A stretch of DNA of 64,000 nt, taken from assembly GCF_014836445.1 (NCBI RefSeq), contig NZ_JACSQV010000002.1, positions 11,927-75,926 on the forward strand, read 5' to 3'. The stretch is from Cellulomonas avistercoris. Its GTDB lineage: Bacteria; Actinomycetota; Actinomycetes; Actinomycetales; Cellulomonadaceae. Position 1 is the first letter of the stretch. The number at the start of each line of letters is the position of its first letter. The position numbers were made by a program, and so were the translations under genes. The notes below the pieces were generated by a model that was given only the letters and a program-made list of their open reading frames with translations, was not told the origin of the DNA and searched no databases. Of this stretch, positions 51,724 through 60,691 are shown one piece after another.

Positions 51724-54512
51724 GGCGGTCCCACCCGGCCGCCCGCGAGGACGCCCTCGGCCCAGCGCGCGAGCCGCGCGCGGTCGATCTTGGAGTTGTG
51801 ACGGACGTCCGTCGGCAGGTCGGGGACGACGAGCACGGCCGCGGCGTCCCGCCCCACCGCCGCGCGCACGTCCGCCGTCAGCTCGGGCGTCGCGAGCGAC
51901 GGCCGACGCGCACCCGGGTCCGTCTCGACCACGACGACCAGCTGCTGCGTGCCGCGCGGCCCGACGCCGACGACGCCCGCACGCGCGACGCCGGGCACGG
52001 ACTGCGCACGCTGCTCGGGACCGACGGGCGTGACGGGCCCGTCGGCGGTGACGACGACGTGCGCGAGGCGACCCTCGACCCACACCCGACCCTCGGCGTC
52101 GAGCCGCCCGACGTCGCCGGTCCGGTGCCACCGGGCGCCCGGTGCGACGTCGCCGTCGACGTCCGCCCGTGCGCCGCCGTCGCCGTCCGGCGTCCCCCGC
52201 CGGCTCTCGCGGTCCGTCAGCCACAGCCGGTCGTAGTGGTCCTTGACGTGCGGCGCCGCGACCACGATCTCCCCCGTCACGCCGGGCGTCGCCGCGAGCG
52301 GCCCGGTCGCGCGGCCGTCGGCGTCGAGCGCGCTGATCCGGACCGTCGCCGCGGGAGCGGGCCGCCCGACGCACACGCCGCCCGCCGCGCCGCCGTCCCC
52401 GGCCGCACGGATCTCCTCGAGCGTCACGTCGGTGAGCAGCAGCCCCTCCGTCATGCCGTACGGCGTGTGCGGCACGGCCGCGGGCAGCAGGTCCCCGATC
52501 GCCGCGAGCAGCCCCTCGCCCACGGGTGCCCCCGCCGAGAGCAGGAGCCCCACGCGCGCGAGCGCGCGATGGTCGTCGTCCGTCAGGTCGTCCGACGTCG
52601 CGACGACGTTGGCGACGGCCGCGGGCGACAGGAACACCGCGGTCGCGCCGTCGAGGGCGGCCGGCGCGGCGGCGACCGCGGCGGCCACGGCCCGGGCCGT
52701 CAGGGTGCGGGGCGCGGTGACGTCCATGTCGGGCGTCACCGAGCGGCAGCCCAGCGCGGGCCCGAGCAGCGCGAACGGTGCGAAGCCGGCGACCAGGCCC
52801 GTCCCGACGCCCAGCCCGTACTGGTCGGCGAGCGCGTCGCGCATCGCCGCGAGCTGCTCGTGCGTGTACGCGACGCCCTTGGCGGGGCCGGTGGACCCGG
52901 ACGTGAACAGGATGGCCGCGACATCGTCCGGGGCCGGCTCGGGCGGCAGGGCAGCCCCGGCGCCGAGGTCCACGAGGTCGGGCAGGCTCAGCTCGACGCC
53001 GAGGGCCGCGGCGGTCGCGCGCGGCAGCGTCGTCGTCGACACGCGCCGCCCGGGCCACCCGAGCGCGCGCGCCGCGACGAGGCCGCGACGCTCCCCCACG
53101 ACCACCGCGGGCTGCGCGCCCCGCACCGCACGCGTGAGCCCGCGCGCGCCGAGCCCGGCGTCGGCGACGACCACGACAACCCCGATGCGCAGGCACGCGT
53201 AGAGCGTCGCCGTGAGGTCGGCACCGGGCGGGACGAGCAGCGAGACGCGGTCACCGCGCCGGACGCCGGCCGCGTGCAGCCCGGCCGCGAGCTCGCGCAC
53301 GCGCCGCGCGAGCAGCCGCCACGTCACGGTCCGCACGCCGTCGCCGGTCGACGGCGCCATCTCGACGAGGGCCGTCGAGCCGTCGTCGGCGAGGTCGTCG
53401 AGGCGGCGCCACAGGGGCGGGCGCCGCGACGCCGGCGCTGTGCCGTTCGCCGTGCCCGTGCCTGTGCCCCGCACGCTCCCCGCGTCGGCCGGCTGCCGGT
53501 CCGCGAGCCACGTCAGCACGGCGCCCGCGGTGTCGACGTCCTCGGCGACGAGGTGCCCCGCGCCCTCGAAGCGGTGCACCTGCGCCTGCGGCAGGCGCGA
53601 CAGCAGGTCGGCGAGGTGCGGGTCGCCGAAGACCGGGTCCCGCGGGCCCCAGAACACGAGCGCGGGGACGTCGAGGCCGCGGACGCCGTCGGCGACGCGG
53701 TCGAGCTCGCCTGCGCTCGGGTGGTCGGGCCCGGCGGGGATGTCGGCGACGAACGCACCGATGCCCGAGCGACGCTCCGCGGTGCCGTACGGCGCGCGGT
53801 AGGCGTCCTTGACGTCGTCGGGCAGCGGCGGGTGCGCGAGCGCGAGCGTCGTGCGCAGGAACGCGGGCGTCACGACGGTCGCGGGGCCGAGCGCACCCAG
53901 CGCGAGGCGCAGCGGCAGCGGGATCGGCCGGTCGGCGGGCTGGTGCACCGCGGTGTTGAGCAGCACGACGCCAGCGAGCGCGTCGGGGTGGTCGACGGCC
54001 CAGCCGAGCGAGACGACGCCGCCCCAGTCGTGCCCGACCGTGACGACCGGGCCGTCGAGGCCGAGGGTGTCGGTGAGGTCGGCGAGGTCCCGCACGCGGC
54101 GGCGCAGGGTCCGGTGCGTACCGGTGCGCTCGGAGAAGCCCATGTCGAGCTGGTCGACGGCCACGACGCGCCAGGCATCACCGGGGGCGTCGTCCGCGGC
54201 GGCGAGGGTCGCGGCGAGCAGGTCCCGCCACAGGTACGACCACGTCGGGTTGCCGTGCACGCACAGCAGGGTCCCGACCGGGGTGACACCGCGTGCGGCG
54301 AGCGCCGGTCCCGTGTCGAGGACGTGCCACGTGCGCTCGACGCCGTGGGGCTCGTCGGCCCGTCCGTGCGCCCCGAGCAGCGGGGTCTCGGGGACCGTGA
54401 CGAGGCGCGACCAGCCGGCGTCCAGGCCGGGCAGGTCGACCGGGGGGAGCCCGGCGGGCGCGGTCGTGGGCGGGGGCAGCCGGTCGGCGTGCCCCGTCGT
54501 GGCACCTGTCAC
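51720..54512 (-). CDS. oleBC: OleBC fusion: alpha/beta hydrolase plus beta-lactone synthetase
   Basis: A 930-residue fusion found in actinobacterial olefin clusters. Residues about 20-335 are the OleB part, a haloalkane-dehalogenase-like hydrolase with the nucleophile Asp162 in VTVGHDWGG and the histidine in FEGAGHLVAED. Residues about 370-930 are the OleC part, an AMP-binding-fold enzyme. It has ILFTSGSTGPAKGVAYTHEQ, TPYGMTEGLLLTDVT and RWHRTGDVGRLD, and ends NSKIDRARLARWAEG. OleC closes the 2-alkyl-3-hydroxyacid to a beta-lactone and OleB decarboxylates it to a cis-olefin. The fusion implies direct transfer of the lactone. Start GTG at 54512 overlaps the oleA stop. Confidence 0.92.
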   Translation of the reverse strand: MTGATTGHADRLPPPTTAPAGLPPVDLPGLDAGWSRLVTVPETPLLGAHGRADEPHGVERTWHVLDTGPALAARGVTPVGTLLCVHGNPTWSYLWRDLLAATLAAADDAPGDAWRVVAVDQLDMGFSERTGTHRTLRRRVRDLADLTDTLGLDGPVVTVGHDWGGVVSLGWAVDHPDALAGVVLLNTAVHQPADRPIPLPLRLALGALGPATVVTPAFLRTTLALAHPPLPDDVKDAYRAPYGTAERRSGIGAFVADIPAGPDHPSAGELDRVADGVRGLDVPALVFWGPRDPVFGDPHLADLLSRLPQAQVHRFEGAGHLVAEDVDTAGAVLTWLADRQPADAGSVRGTGTGTANGTAPASRRPPLWRRLDDLADDGSTALVEMAPSTGDGVRTVTWRLLARRVRELAAGLHAAGVRRGDRVSLLVPPGADLTATLYACLRIGVVVVVADAGLGARGLTRAVRGAQPAVVVGERRGLVAARALGWPGRRVSTTTLPRATAAALGVELSLPDLVDLGAGAALPPEPAPDDVAAILFTSGSTGPAKGVAYTHEQLAAMRDALADQYGLGVGTGLVAGFAPFALLGPALGCRSVTPDMDVTAPRTLTARAVAAAVAAAPAALDGATAVFLSPAAVANVVATSDDLTDDDHRALARVGLLLSAGAPVGEGLLAAIGDLLPAAVPHTPYGMTEGLLLTDVTLEEIRAAGDGGAAGGVCVGRPAPAATVRISALDADGRATGPLAATPGVTGEIVVAAPHVKDHYDRLWLTDRESRRGTPDGDGGARADVDGDVAPGARWHRTGDVGRLDAEGRVWVEGRLAHVVVTADGPVTPVGPEQRAQSVPGVARAGVVGVGPRGTQQLVVVVETDPGARRPSLATPELTADVRAAVGRDAAAVLVVPDLPTDVRHNSKIDRARLARWAEGVLAGGRVGPP

Positions 54513-55537
54513 CAGGCGAGCTCCATCATGGCCGTGTTGATGCCGGAGCCCACGCCCATGAGCAGGACGCGGTCCCCCGGCGACAGGCTCGGCGCCTCGT
54601 GCGCGAGCGTGATGGGGATGGACGCCGGGCCGACGTTCCCGAACCGCGGGTAGGTCAGCGGCACGCGGTCACGGTCGAGCTTGGCGGCCTTGATGATGGC
54701 GGCGGTGTGGACGTCGGACACCTGGTGCATGACGTACCGGTCCATGTCCGACCAGTCGACGTGCTGGCGCGCCTCCTGCCACGCGGCCATGACGAGCTGC
54801 ATGCCGCCGCGCAGCAGCGCCTTGGCGTCGGTGTACATGCCGTTGACGCCGCCGACGCACAGGTCGTTGAACTGCGTGGCGGCGCGCGTGACGCCCATGA
54901 CGAGCCGGTGCCCCGAGGGGTGCGCGTCGGCGCGTCCCAGCAGGGCGGCGACCGCGCCGGAGCCGAGCGTCAGGCTCGGGAACTCGCGCATGAAGTCGGC
55001 CCGGGTCGTCTCCGGCCGGCACAGCCGCTCGACGGTGTGGTGCTGGATCTCGTCGGCGTCCTCGCCGTCGACGACCAGCGCGTACTCGATCTGCCCCGCG
55101 TCGATGAGCTGGGCCGCGAGGCTCATGCCGTTGACGAAGCCGAGGCACGCGTTCGCGATGTCGAAGTTCACGGCCGACGACGGCAGCCCCAGCCCGTGGT
55201 GCATCCGGACCGCGACGGACGGCTCGAGGTGCGGGCGCGTGACCGACGTGTTGATGATCAGGCCGATGCGCCCGCGGTCGACGCCCGCCTCGGCGAGCGC
55301 CTTCTCCCCCGCCTCGACGGTCGCGGCGTCGAAGCTCTGCCCCTGCGCCCAGTTGCGGCGCTCGTGGACGCCCGCGATGCGCTGCAGCAGCCCTGTCGGC
55401 AGGCGCAGCCGCTCCAGGACGGGCCGCAGACGCCCGTCGAGCTCCGCGGACGTCGTCACGCGGTCGGGGGTCACTGCCGCCAGGGACAGCAGAGCCGCGT
55501 TGCGGTACATCGATGTCGCGTTGCCGCCCACTCGCAC
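54509..55537 (-). CDS. oleA: OleA-type thiolase, head-to-head condensation of acyl-CoAs
   Basis: A 342-residue thiolase-fold enzyme of the KAS III group. It would condense two fatty acyl-CoAs head to head to a 2-alkyl-3-ketoacid, the first step of olefin or beta-lactone synthesis. The active-site cysteine is Cys131 in DIANACLGFVNGM. The catalytic His and Asn are in YVMHQVSDVH and GNVGPASIPI. ERRNWAQGQSF and VDGEDADEIQHHTVERL are typical of OleA and differ from FabH. The GTG at 55537 has only a poor ribosome site; an ATG nine codons later is an alternative. Confidence 0.92.
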   Translation of the reverse strand: MRVGGNATSMYRNAALLSLAAVTPDRVTTSAELDGRLRPVLERLRLPTGLLQRIAGVHERRNWAQGQSFDAATVEAGEKALAEAGVDRGRIGLIINTSVTRPHLEPSVAVRMHHGLGLPSSAVNFDIANACLGFVNGMSLAAQLIDAGQIEYALVVDGEDADEIQHHTVERLCRPETTRADFMREFPSLTLGSGAVAALLGRADAHPSGHRLVMGVTRAATQFNDLCVGGVNGMYTDAKALLRGGMQLVMAAWQEARQHVDWSDMDRYVMHQVSDVHTAAIIKAAKLDRDRVPLTYPRFGNVGPASIPITLAHEAPSLSPGDRVLLMGVGSGINTAMMELAW

Positions 55538-55626
55538 GCCCCTCAGGTCACGGAAGTGCCCATCCTCTCCCGAGGGGCCGGTGCCTGCACGCGATGGCCT
55601 GCGACGCAGCGCAGCACGCCGCGGGC

Positions 55627-55663
55627 CGCGCGGGTCCAGGAGCGTCCGCCCTGGACCCGCGCG
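55627..55663 (-). terminator. Hairpin terminator downstream of GH10 gene
   Basis: CGCGCGGGTCCAG (55627-55639) and CTGGACCCGCGCG (55651-55663) form a perfect 13-bp stem with an 11-base loop, 21 bases beyond the xylanase stop and before oleA. It should separate the two transcripts. Confidence 0.75.
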
Positions 55664-55684
55664 GGCCGTCCACCGCCTCGGTCG

Positions 55685-57577
55685 TCACGACCTGGGCGGG
55701 CTCGGCTTCTTCTCGAGCGCGGCGACGGCGTCGAGCAGCGCGGCGGTCGCCGCGTTGACCTTCGCCTGCGGTCCGCCCGAGGACAGGACCGCGACGACGC
55801 GACCGATGGCCGCCTTGACCTTGGCGATGCTGACGCCGCTGTAGTCACGGCCGCGCAGGTCGAGCGCCTTGGCCTGGGCGAGCGCCTCCTCGAGCTTCGA
55901 GGTGTCGACGATCGGCTTGCGCAGGCCGAGCCACCGCTCGGGGTCGGCCACCGCGACCGCGCCCAGCTTCTCCGAGAAGTCGCTGTTGAAGATCAGCGGG
56001 TTGTGGGTGGACCGCCAGCTGAGCTGGTCCGTCAGGCCCCAGAACGTCACCCGGTTGATGTCCGTCGAGTACTTCTTGTAGACCGCGAAGTACTCCGCGA
56101 ACCGCTGGGCCTGGATCCTCTCCAGCTCGGCCCGGTTGGTGATCTTCCCCTCCCAGTAGGTGAACCCCTCGCGGGAGATCCGGCCGCTCACCGACGGGTC
56201 GTTCAGGTCGCGGTACGCGGTGCGGTCGTCGCCCTCGGGCTGACCGTTCCACGCCTCCCAGACCTGCAGGTCCAGCTCGCTGATGCTCACCGAGAAGCCC
56301 GCCTCGACGATCAGCTGGATCGACCGCTCGACCGACGCCTCGTTGCTGCAGGCCCCCGGCTGCCACTCCGCCGCGGAGTCCTTCACCAGCTGACGCAGCC
56401 GCGTGCGGTCCGAGCAGGCGAACGCCGGCGTCTGGTTGATGTAGTTGTGCGACTGCATGCCGATCGCCTCGACCAGCGGCCGCGGGTCCTCGGGGTGCTC
56501 GGCGGCGTACCGCTCGTTGAGGTCCGTGGCCATCGCGATGATGGCCTGCGCCTTGCCCTCGGACTGGAAGACGTTGAAGTCGTTGTACTCCAGCTGCGTC
56601 TCCGGACCGTACGTGCGGGCGTACACGAACGCGTCGTAAAGGAAGTCCGCGGCGTGCTCGCCCGCGGCCGTGTCCGCGCCGTTGGCGTACGCGCTGTACC
56701 AGTTGGACCAGCCGCCGTTGGGGCCGCCGCGCAGGAAGTCGCGCCAGTCCTGCGTCGCGGGGTCGAACTCCGCGAGCCCGTCGACGAACGCCTCGTTGAC
56801 GACGTCCCACGAGACGGTGCGGCCCTGGAAGTGCGTCAGCACCTCCTGGATGTACCGCTCCATGTTGGCCTTGGCCTGCGCGCGCGTGCCGCCCGTCGTG
56901 CCGCTGTTGATGCGCGGCGGCGACTGCCCGTGCCAGACGAGGACGTGCCCGTGCACCTTCATGCCGCGCGCGAGCGTCTGGTCGACGAAGGCGTCCGCCT
57001 GATCGAATTTGAAGGTGAACTCACCGGTCTCGGGGTCGATGTTGTCGTTGGGCAGCAGCTGGTCCGGCTTCATGTTGTTCTCGGCCGTCATGACGCCGTA
57101 GTGCCGGTCGATGGTCGCCGAGTTGGGCGACCCCGCCTCGTACGTGCCCGGGTGCGAGTAGATGTTGCCCACGTCGAAGTAGTCCTTGTAGACGTTCTTC
57201 AGCGACGCGATCTGCTTGCGGAACTCGGTCGTCAGCTCGACGTCCTGCGCCGGCATCGTGAAGGAGCCGACACGCGCGCCGATCCAGCCGAGGTCGGCCG
57301 ACGTCCAGCCGCCCCACACCTGGTCCTTCGCCGGCGCCGCCGTCAGCTCGACCGTCTCCCCGGCCTCGTAGCTGCCGGCGCCGGTCACCGTGCCCTTGCC
57401 CGTCACGCTGATCTCGACGTCGTACGTCTCCGCCGCCGCTGCCTGCGCCGGGACGCCGAGGCCCACGGCCGCGAGCGCGACCGCCAGACCTGCTCCCGTG
57501 GCGCGTGCCGCCCACCGCCGCGCGGCCTGCGCCCCTCGTGTCCCGTCACTCCGTCGTGTGGTGCGCCGATCGATCAT
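55685..57577 (-). CDS. Secreted GH10 endo-1,4-beta-xylanase
   Basis: A 630-residue secreted xylanase. The twin-arginine-like basic start (DRRTTRRSDG...RRWAARATG) leads to a signal helix ending AQAAAAE. Residues about 47-115 form a small beta domain of the bacterial-repeat type (VTGAGSYEAGETVELTAAPA). The GH10 barrel runs from about 120 to 520. It has AENNMKPD, VHGHVLVWHGQSP, acid/base Glu262 in SWDVVNEAF, and nucleophile Glu434 in SVSISELDLQVW. The C-terminal 80 residues are helical, resembling FIVAR-like wall-binding segments. AAGGGGG precedes the ATG at 57577. It is transcribed from a promoter with an AACGTTCA operator, shared with the GH39 gene. Confidence 0.94.
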   Translation of the reverse strand: MIDRRTTRRSDGTRGAQAARRWAARATGAGLAVALAAVGLGVPAQAAAAETYDVEISVTGKGTVTGAGSYEAGETVELTAAPAKDQVWGGWTSADLGWIGARVGSFTMPAQDVELTTEFRKQIASLKNVYKDYFDVGNIYSHPGTYEAGSPNSATIDRHYGVMTAENNMKPDQLLPNDNIDPETGEFTFKFDQADAFVDQTLARGMKVHGHVLVWHGQSPPRINSGTTGGTRAQAKANMERYIQEVLTHFQGRTVSWDVVNEAFVDGLAEFDPATQDWRDFLRGGPNGGWSNWYSAYANGADTAAGEHAADFLYDAFVYARTYGPETQLEYNDFNVFQSEGKAQAIIAMATDLNERYAAEHPEDPRPLVEAIGMQSHNYINQTPAFACSDRTRLRQLVKDSAAEWQPGACSNEASVERSIQLIVEAGFSVSISELDLQVWEAWNGQPEGDDRTAYRDLNDPSVSGRISREGFTYWEGKITNRAELERIQAQRFAEYFAVYKKYSTDINRVTFWGLTDQLSWRSTHNPLIFNSDFSEKLGAVAVADPERWLGLRKPIVDTSKLEEALAQAKALDLRGRDYSGVSIAKVKAAIGRVVAVLSSGGPQAKVNAATAALLDAVAALEKKPSPPRS

Positions 57578-57750
57578 CGATCCCCCTTCGAGCCCTGCAC
57601 CGGAGCCGGCACAGCAGGAGGCGAGCCCCCCGCGAGCCGGCATGTCCACCACCCGCCCGAGAGGTCCACCTGCCGCGAACGATCGATCAGCAACCGCCTG
57701 GGGGAAGGTCCTGCGGTCCTCCGGCGGGTGGCGACGTCATCGTCGACGGG

Positions 57751-57806
57751 GAACGTTCACTAGGCCGAGTGGGTGACACCGTAAGGAGGGTCACGGGGGA
57801 CGTCAA
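57751..57806 (-). promoter_or_regulatory. GH10 promoter with downstream GAACGTTC operator
   Basis: On the minus strand TTGACG (57806-57801), a 17-base spacer and TACGGT (57783-57778) form a vegetative promoter. The palindrome GAACGTTC (57758-57751) lies where a repressor would block the start of elongation. The plus-strand reading GAACGTTCACTA shares AACGTTCA with the GH39 operator. The remaining spacer (57578-57750 and 57807-57882) shows no gene; the xylanase leader would be about 190 bases. Confidence 0.65.
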
Positions 57807-57882
57807 GGAACCACGCTCCCCGCATGCTGCGACCTGCTGGGCGCGGACTCAGGCACGACGTGCCGTGTGCCGATGGTCAGAC

Positions 57883-58473
57883 GTGGAGAGACTGCCCGGC
57901 CTGCTCGCCGGCGAGCCCGTGTACTGGATCGAGCGCGTCACCACCCTGGGCGACGGACGGCTGCGTACCGAGCTCGGGTTCTCGGACGTCGCCGCGCACC
58001 CCTACGAGCGCCTGGTCGCGGGGACCGTCGCGATGCTCCAGCAGGTCGGGGGCGTGGACGACGTGATCCACGAGCAGCGCGAGGTGGTCGTCGTGGTCAG
58101 CCGGGGTGTGACCGCCGAGCAGATCGGTGACCTCGTCGACCGCTACTGGTTCGACCGCCTGCCGAGCACGCCGGTCGACCCCGGGTTCGCGACCGACCCC
58201 GCCGACGTCCTCGCCTCGCCGTGGCCGAGCGCACCGCCCGGCCCGCGGGGTGAGCCGCCCGTGCCGGCGCACCTCGACCTGCGCGAGGCGATGCTGCTCC
58301 CGCCGTCGCGCAGGCGCATGTGGACGTACCTCGTGTGCGGGGCCGTCGCCCTCGCCGGCGGCGCCGCGCTCGCGGCGACCCCCGGGGGCGCCGACGGGAT
58401 GCTCCCGCTCGTCGTGGGGGCGGTCAACATCGCCGTCGGCACCCGCATCGCCGTGCGTCGACGGGCCTCGTGA
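57883..58473 (+). CDS. Hypothetical protein with two C-terminal membrane helices
   Basis: A 196-residue protein of unknown function. The first 120 residues are soluble (ERLPGLLAGEPVYWIERVTT, then VDDVIHEQREVVVVVSRGVT). Two hydrophobic segments near 150-190 end in basic RIAVRRRAS. No signal peptide is seen. The GTG at 57883 has GATGGT five bases upstream and no ribosome site. It is divergent from the xylanase. Confidence 0.6.
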   Translation: MERLPGLLAGEPVYWIERVTTLGDGRLRTELGFSDVAAHPYERLVAGTVAMLQQVGGVDDVIHEQREVVVVVSRGVTAEQIGDLVDRYWFDRLPSTPVDPGFATDPADVLASPWPSAPPGPRGEPPVPAHLDLREAMLLPPSRRRMWTYLVCGAVALAGGAALAATPGGADGMLPLVVGAVNIAVGTRIAVRRRAS

Positions 58474-58571
58474 CTCCACCGGACCCGAGATCGCCTGCCT
58501 GACCGGCGTCGCGGCCGGGCAGTGGATGTGCTGGCGACCGGGCGAGGAGACGTGCGAGGACCTGGCGTCAC

Positions 58572-58622
58572 GCCGAGAGCTCGACCGTCTCCCCGGCCGC
58601 GTCGCTGCCGGCACGCGTCACC
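58572..58622 (-). repeat. Diverged copy of a GH10 N-terminal repeat segment
   Basis: The plus-strand 21-mer starting AGCTCGACCGTCTCCCCGGC is shared with the GH10 gene near 57345, and about 40 of 47 bases match across the whole segment. On the minus strand both encode VT-x-AGS-xx-AGETVEL-x-A. The copy is out of frame with and just beyond the flavoenzyme stop codon, so it is probably a gene remnant. Confidence 0.6.
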
Positions 58623-60570
58623 GCACCGAGATCGCCACCTCCGCGGCCTCGGCGACGGCGTCGATCGCGCGCCGCGGCGAGCGCGCGTCGCCGATGATGT
58701 GGAACGGGATCCTCCTGGCCAGGCAGTGGTCGGTGAGCTCGGTGGTGTCCAGGGAGCGCGAGCCGACGGCGACGACGACGCCGGTCGCGGGGATGGTCGA
58801 GACCTCGCCGTCGTGCTCGACGACGACCCCCTCGGCGTTGATGCGCAGGCAGCGGGTGTCCACGACCGTCGCGACCTCGTGCAGGGCGAGGTGCGTGAGG
58901 ACCTCCTGCTTGCGCAGCGTGCCCAGGTCGCGGCCCACCTCCGAGCCCATCTCGACGACCGTCACGGAGGTGACCCGCGGGTCGTTCTGGGCGAGGTACT
59001 CGGCGACCTCGAGGCCGACGAGCCCACCACCGATGACCACGACGTCGCCCGTGAGCTGCGAGTAGCCGGTGAGGACCGTCTCGGTGTCGATGACGGAGTT
59101 CTGGTCGGAGCCCTCGAGGTCCAGCGTGATGGGGGTCGAGCCGATCGCGATGATCACCTCGTCCGGGGCGACCTGGTCGATGAGGTCGGGCGTCACGGGC
59201 GTGCTCAGCCGCACGTCGACCCCGAAGTGCTCGAGCGTGCTGGCGCGGCTGAGCGCGGCGTCGCTCATCTCCTGCTTCCGCGGGGCCAGCCCGGCCATGT
59301 AGAACTGCCCGCCGAGCCGCGCCGACGCCTCGCACAGGATCGGCTTGTGCCCCAGCGCGTGCAGGCGCTCGGCGGCCTCCATGCCACCGATGCCGCCGCC
59401 CGCGACGAGGATCGTGCGGGGGTTGTCGGTCTTGGGGATCCGGAACTCCGCCTCGCGTCCCACGGCCGGGTTCTGCAGGCACGAGATGTGCGGGAACGTC
59501 GAGGCGTTCGCGGCGGCGATCCGGTCGAAGCAGCCCTGGTTGCAGCCGATGCAGCGGATGATCCGCCACTCCTCGCCCGCCATCGCCTTGTTGCAGAACT
59601 CGGCGTCGGCGATCTGGGCGCGACCCATGACGACCATGTCCGCCTGGCCCGAGGCGATGATCTCCTCGGCCTGCTGCGGGTCGTTGATCCGGCCGACGGC
59701 GACGGTGACCAGCCCCGTGTCCGCCTTGAACTTGGCGGCATTGTGGACGTTGAAGCCGCGGTCGTGGTCCATCGTCGGGACCTGCAGGTTCACGCTCATC
59801 ACGGTGCCGCGGGACACGTTCACCATGTCGACGCCGTGCTCGCGCGCGACCGTGGCGAACGCGATGACGTCGTCGACGGTGTTGCCGCCCGGGACGCCGT
59901 CGTCGCCCGCGGAGACCCGCATCATGAGCGGGACGTCGTCCGGGATGGCGGCGCGGATCGCGTCGATGCACTCCAGGGGGTAGCGCATGCGGTTCTCGGC
60001 GCTGCCGCCGTACTCGTCGGTGCGGTGGTTGAACCCGGGTGAGAGGAACATCTCCGGGGAGTAGTTGTGGCCGGCGTGGAACTCCAGGACGTCGAAGCCC
60101 GCCGCGACCGCGCGCGCGGCCGCCTCGCCCCACGCCTGCACGACCTCCGCGATCGTCTCCACGGTGGCCCCGGGCAGGACGACACCGGGGGCGACCGGCA
60201 TGTCGCTGGGGATGACGGCGTACGTGGCCGGGTCCTGGCCGGGCGTGATGATGCCGCCCTGCCAGAGCTGGATGCAGGTCTTGCCACCGGCGGCGTGGAC
60301 GGCCTCGTTGAAGCGGATCCAGCCCTCGAGGTAGGAGTCGTCGGCGATCGACATGAAGTTGCGCGGCGCCGTGGGCTTGTGCACGGACGTCGCCTCGACG
60401 GTGAGCAGGCCGCAGCCGCCGCGGGCGCGGGCGACGTGGTAGTCGATGAGCGCGTCGGTCACGTACCCGCCGTCGGCACCCATCTTGGTCGCCATGGCCG
60501 GGAAGTCGACCCGGTTCTTGAGCGTCACACCCCGCACGGTCAGCGGCGAGAACAGGTGGGGGTAGAGCAT
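58618..60570 (-). CDS. OYE/FadH-family NADH:flavin oxidoreductase with iron-sulfur site
   Basis: A 650-residue multidomain flavoenzyme of the 2,4-dienoyl-CoA reductase/enoate reductase type. The FMN barrel (1-370) starts YPHLFSPLTVRGVTLKNR and has LQLWQGG-like and FHAGHNYSPEMFLSP segments. An Fe-S cluster site follows: CIGCNQGCFDRI, with the last cysteine in HISCLQNPAVGRE. The C-terminal half carries two dinucleotide sites, ILVAGGGIGGMEAAERL (FAD) and VVVIGGGLVGLEVAEYL (NAD). It should reduce an activated C=C bond; the substrate is unknown. It resembles the OYE-type enzymes linked to mycofactocin genes, but none of the biosynthetic genes are in the window. AAGGAG precedes the ATG at 60570. 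The divergent TetR regulator probably controls it. Confidence 0.9.
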   Translation of the reverse strand: MLYPHLFSPLTVRGVTLKNRVDFPAMATKMGADGGYVTDALIDYHVARARGGCGLLTVEATSVHKPTAPRNFMSIADDSYLEGWIRFNEAVHAAGGKTCIQLWQGGIITPGQDPATYAVIPSDMPVAPGVVLPGATVETIAEVVQAWGEAAARAVAAGFDVLEFHAGHNYSPEMFLSPGFNHRTDEYGGSAENRMRYPLECIDAIRAAIPDDVPLMMRVSAGDDGVPGGNTVDDVIAFATVAREHGVDMVNVSRGTVMSVNLQVPTMDHDRGFNVHNAAKFKADTGLVTVAVGRINDPQQAEEIIASGQADMVVMGRAQIADAEFCNKAMAGEEWRIIRCIGCNQGCFDRIAAANASTFPHISCLQNPAVGREAEFRIPKTDNPRTILVAGGGIGGMEAAERLHALGHKPILCEASARLGGQFYMAGLAPRKQEMSDAALSRASTLEHFGVDVRLSTPVTPDLIDQVAPDEVIIAIGSTPITLDLEGSDQNSVIDTETVLTGYSQLTGDVVVIGGGLVGLEVAEYLAQNDPRVTSVTVVEMGSEVGRDLGTLRKQEVLTHLALHEVATVVDTRCLRINAEGVVVEHDGEVSTIPATGVVVAVGSRSLDTTELTDHCLARRIPFHIIGDARSPRRAIDAVAEAAEVAISVR

Positions 60571-60597
60571 GACGCACTCCTTCGTACGGGCCCGGCT

Positions 60598-60630
60598 TTT
60601 CGGTACTGGAAACGTACTGGCGTCCCGAAA
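60598..60630. promoter_or_regulatory. Candidate TetR operator between divergent genes
   Basis: TTTCGG (60598-60603) and CCGAAA (60625-60630) form an inverted repeat around a 21-base centre. The centre holds a direct repeat TACTGG-N5-TACTGG. The site lies between the flavoenzyme start (60570) and the TetR-family gene (60692), so one regulator could control both directions. Confidence 0.5.
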
Positions 60631-60691
60631 CCGCGGCTCAGGCCCATCGTCCCGATAAGGTCGGCCTCACCTGCCACGAGGAGAACCCGCC

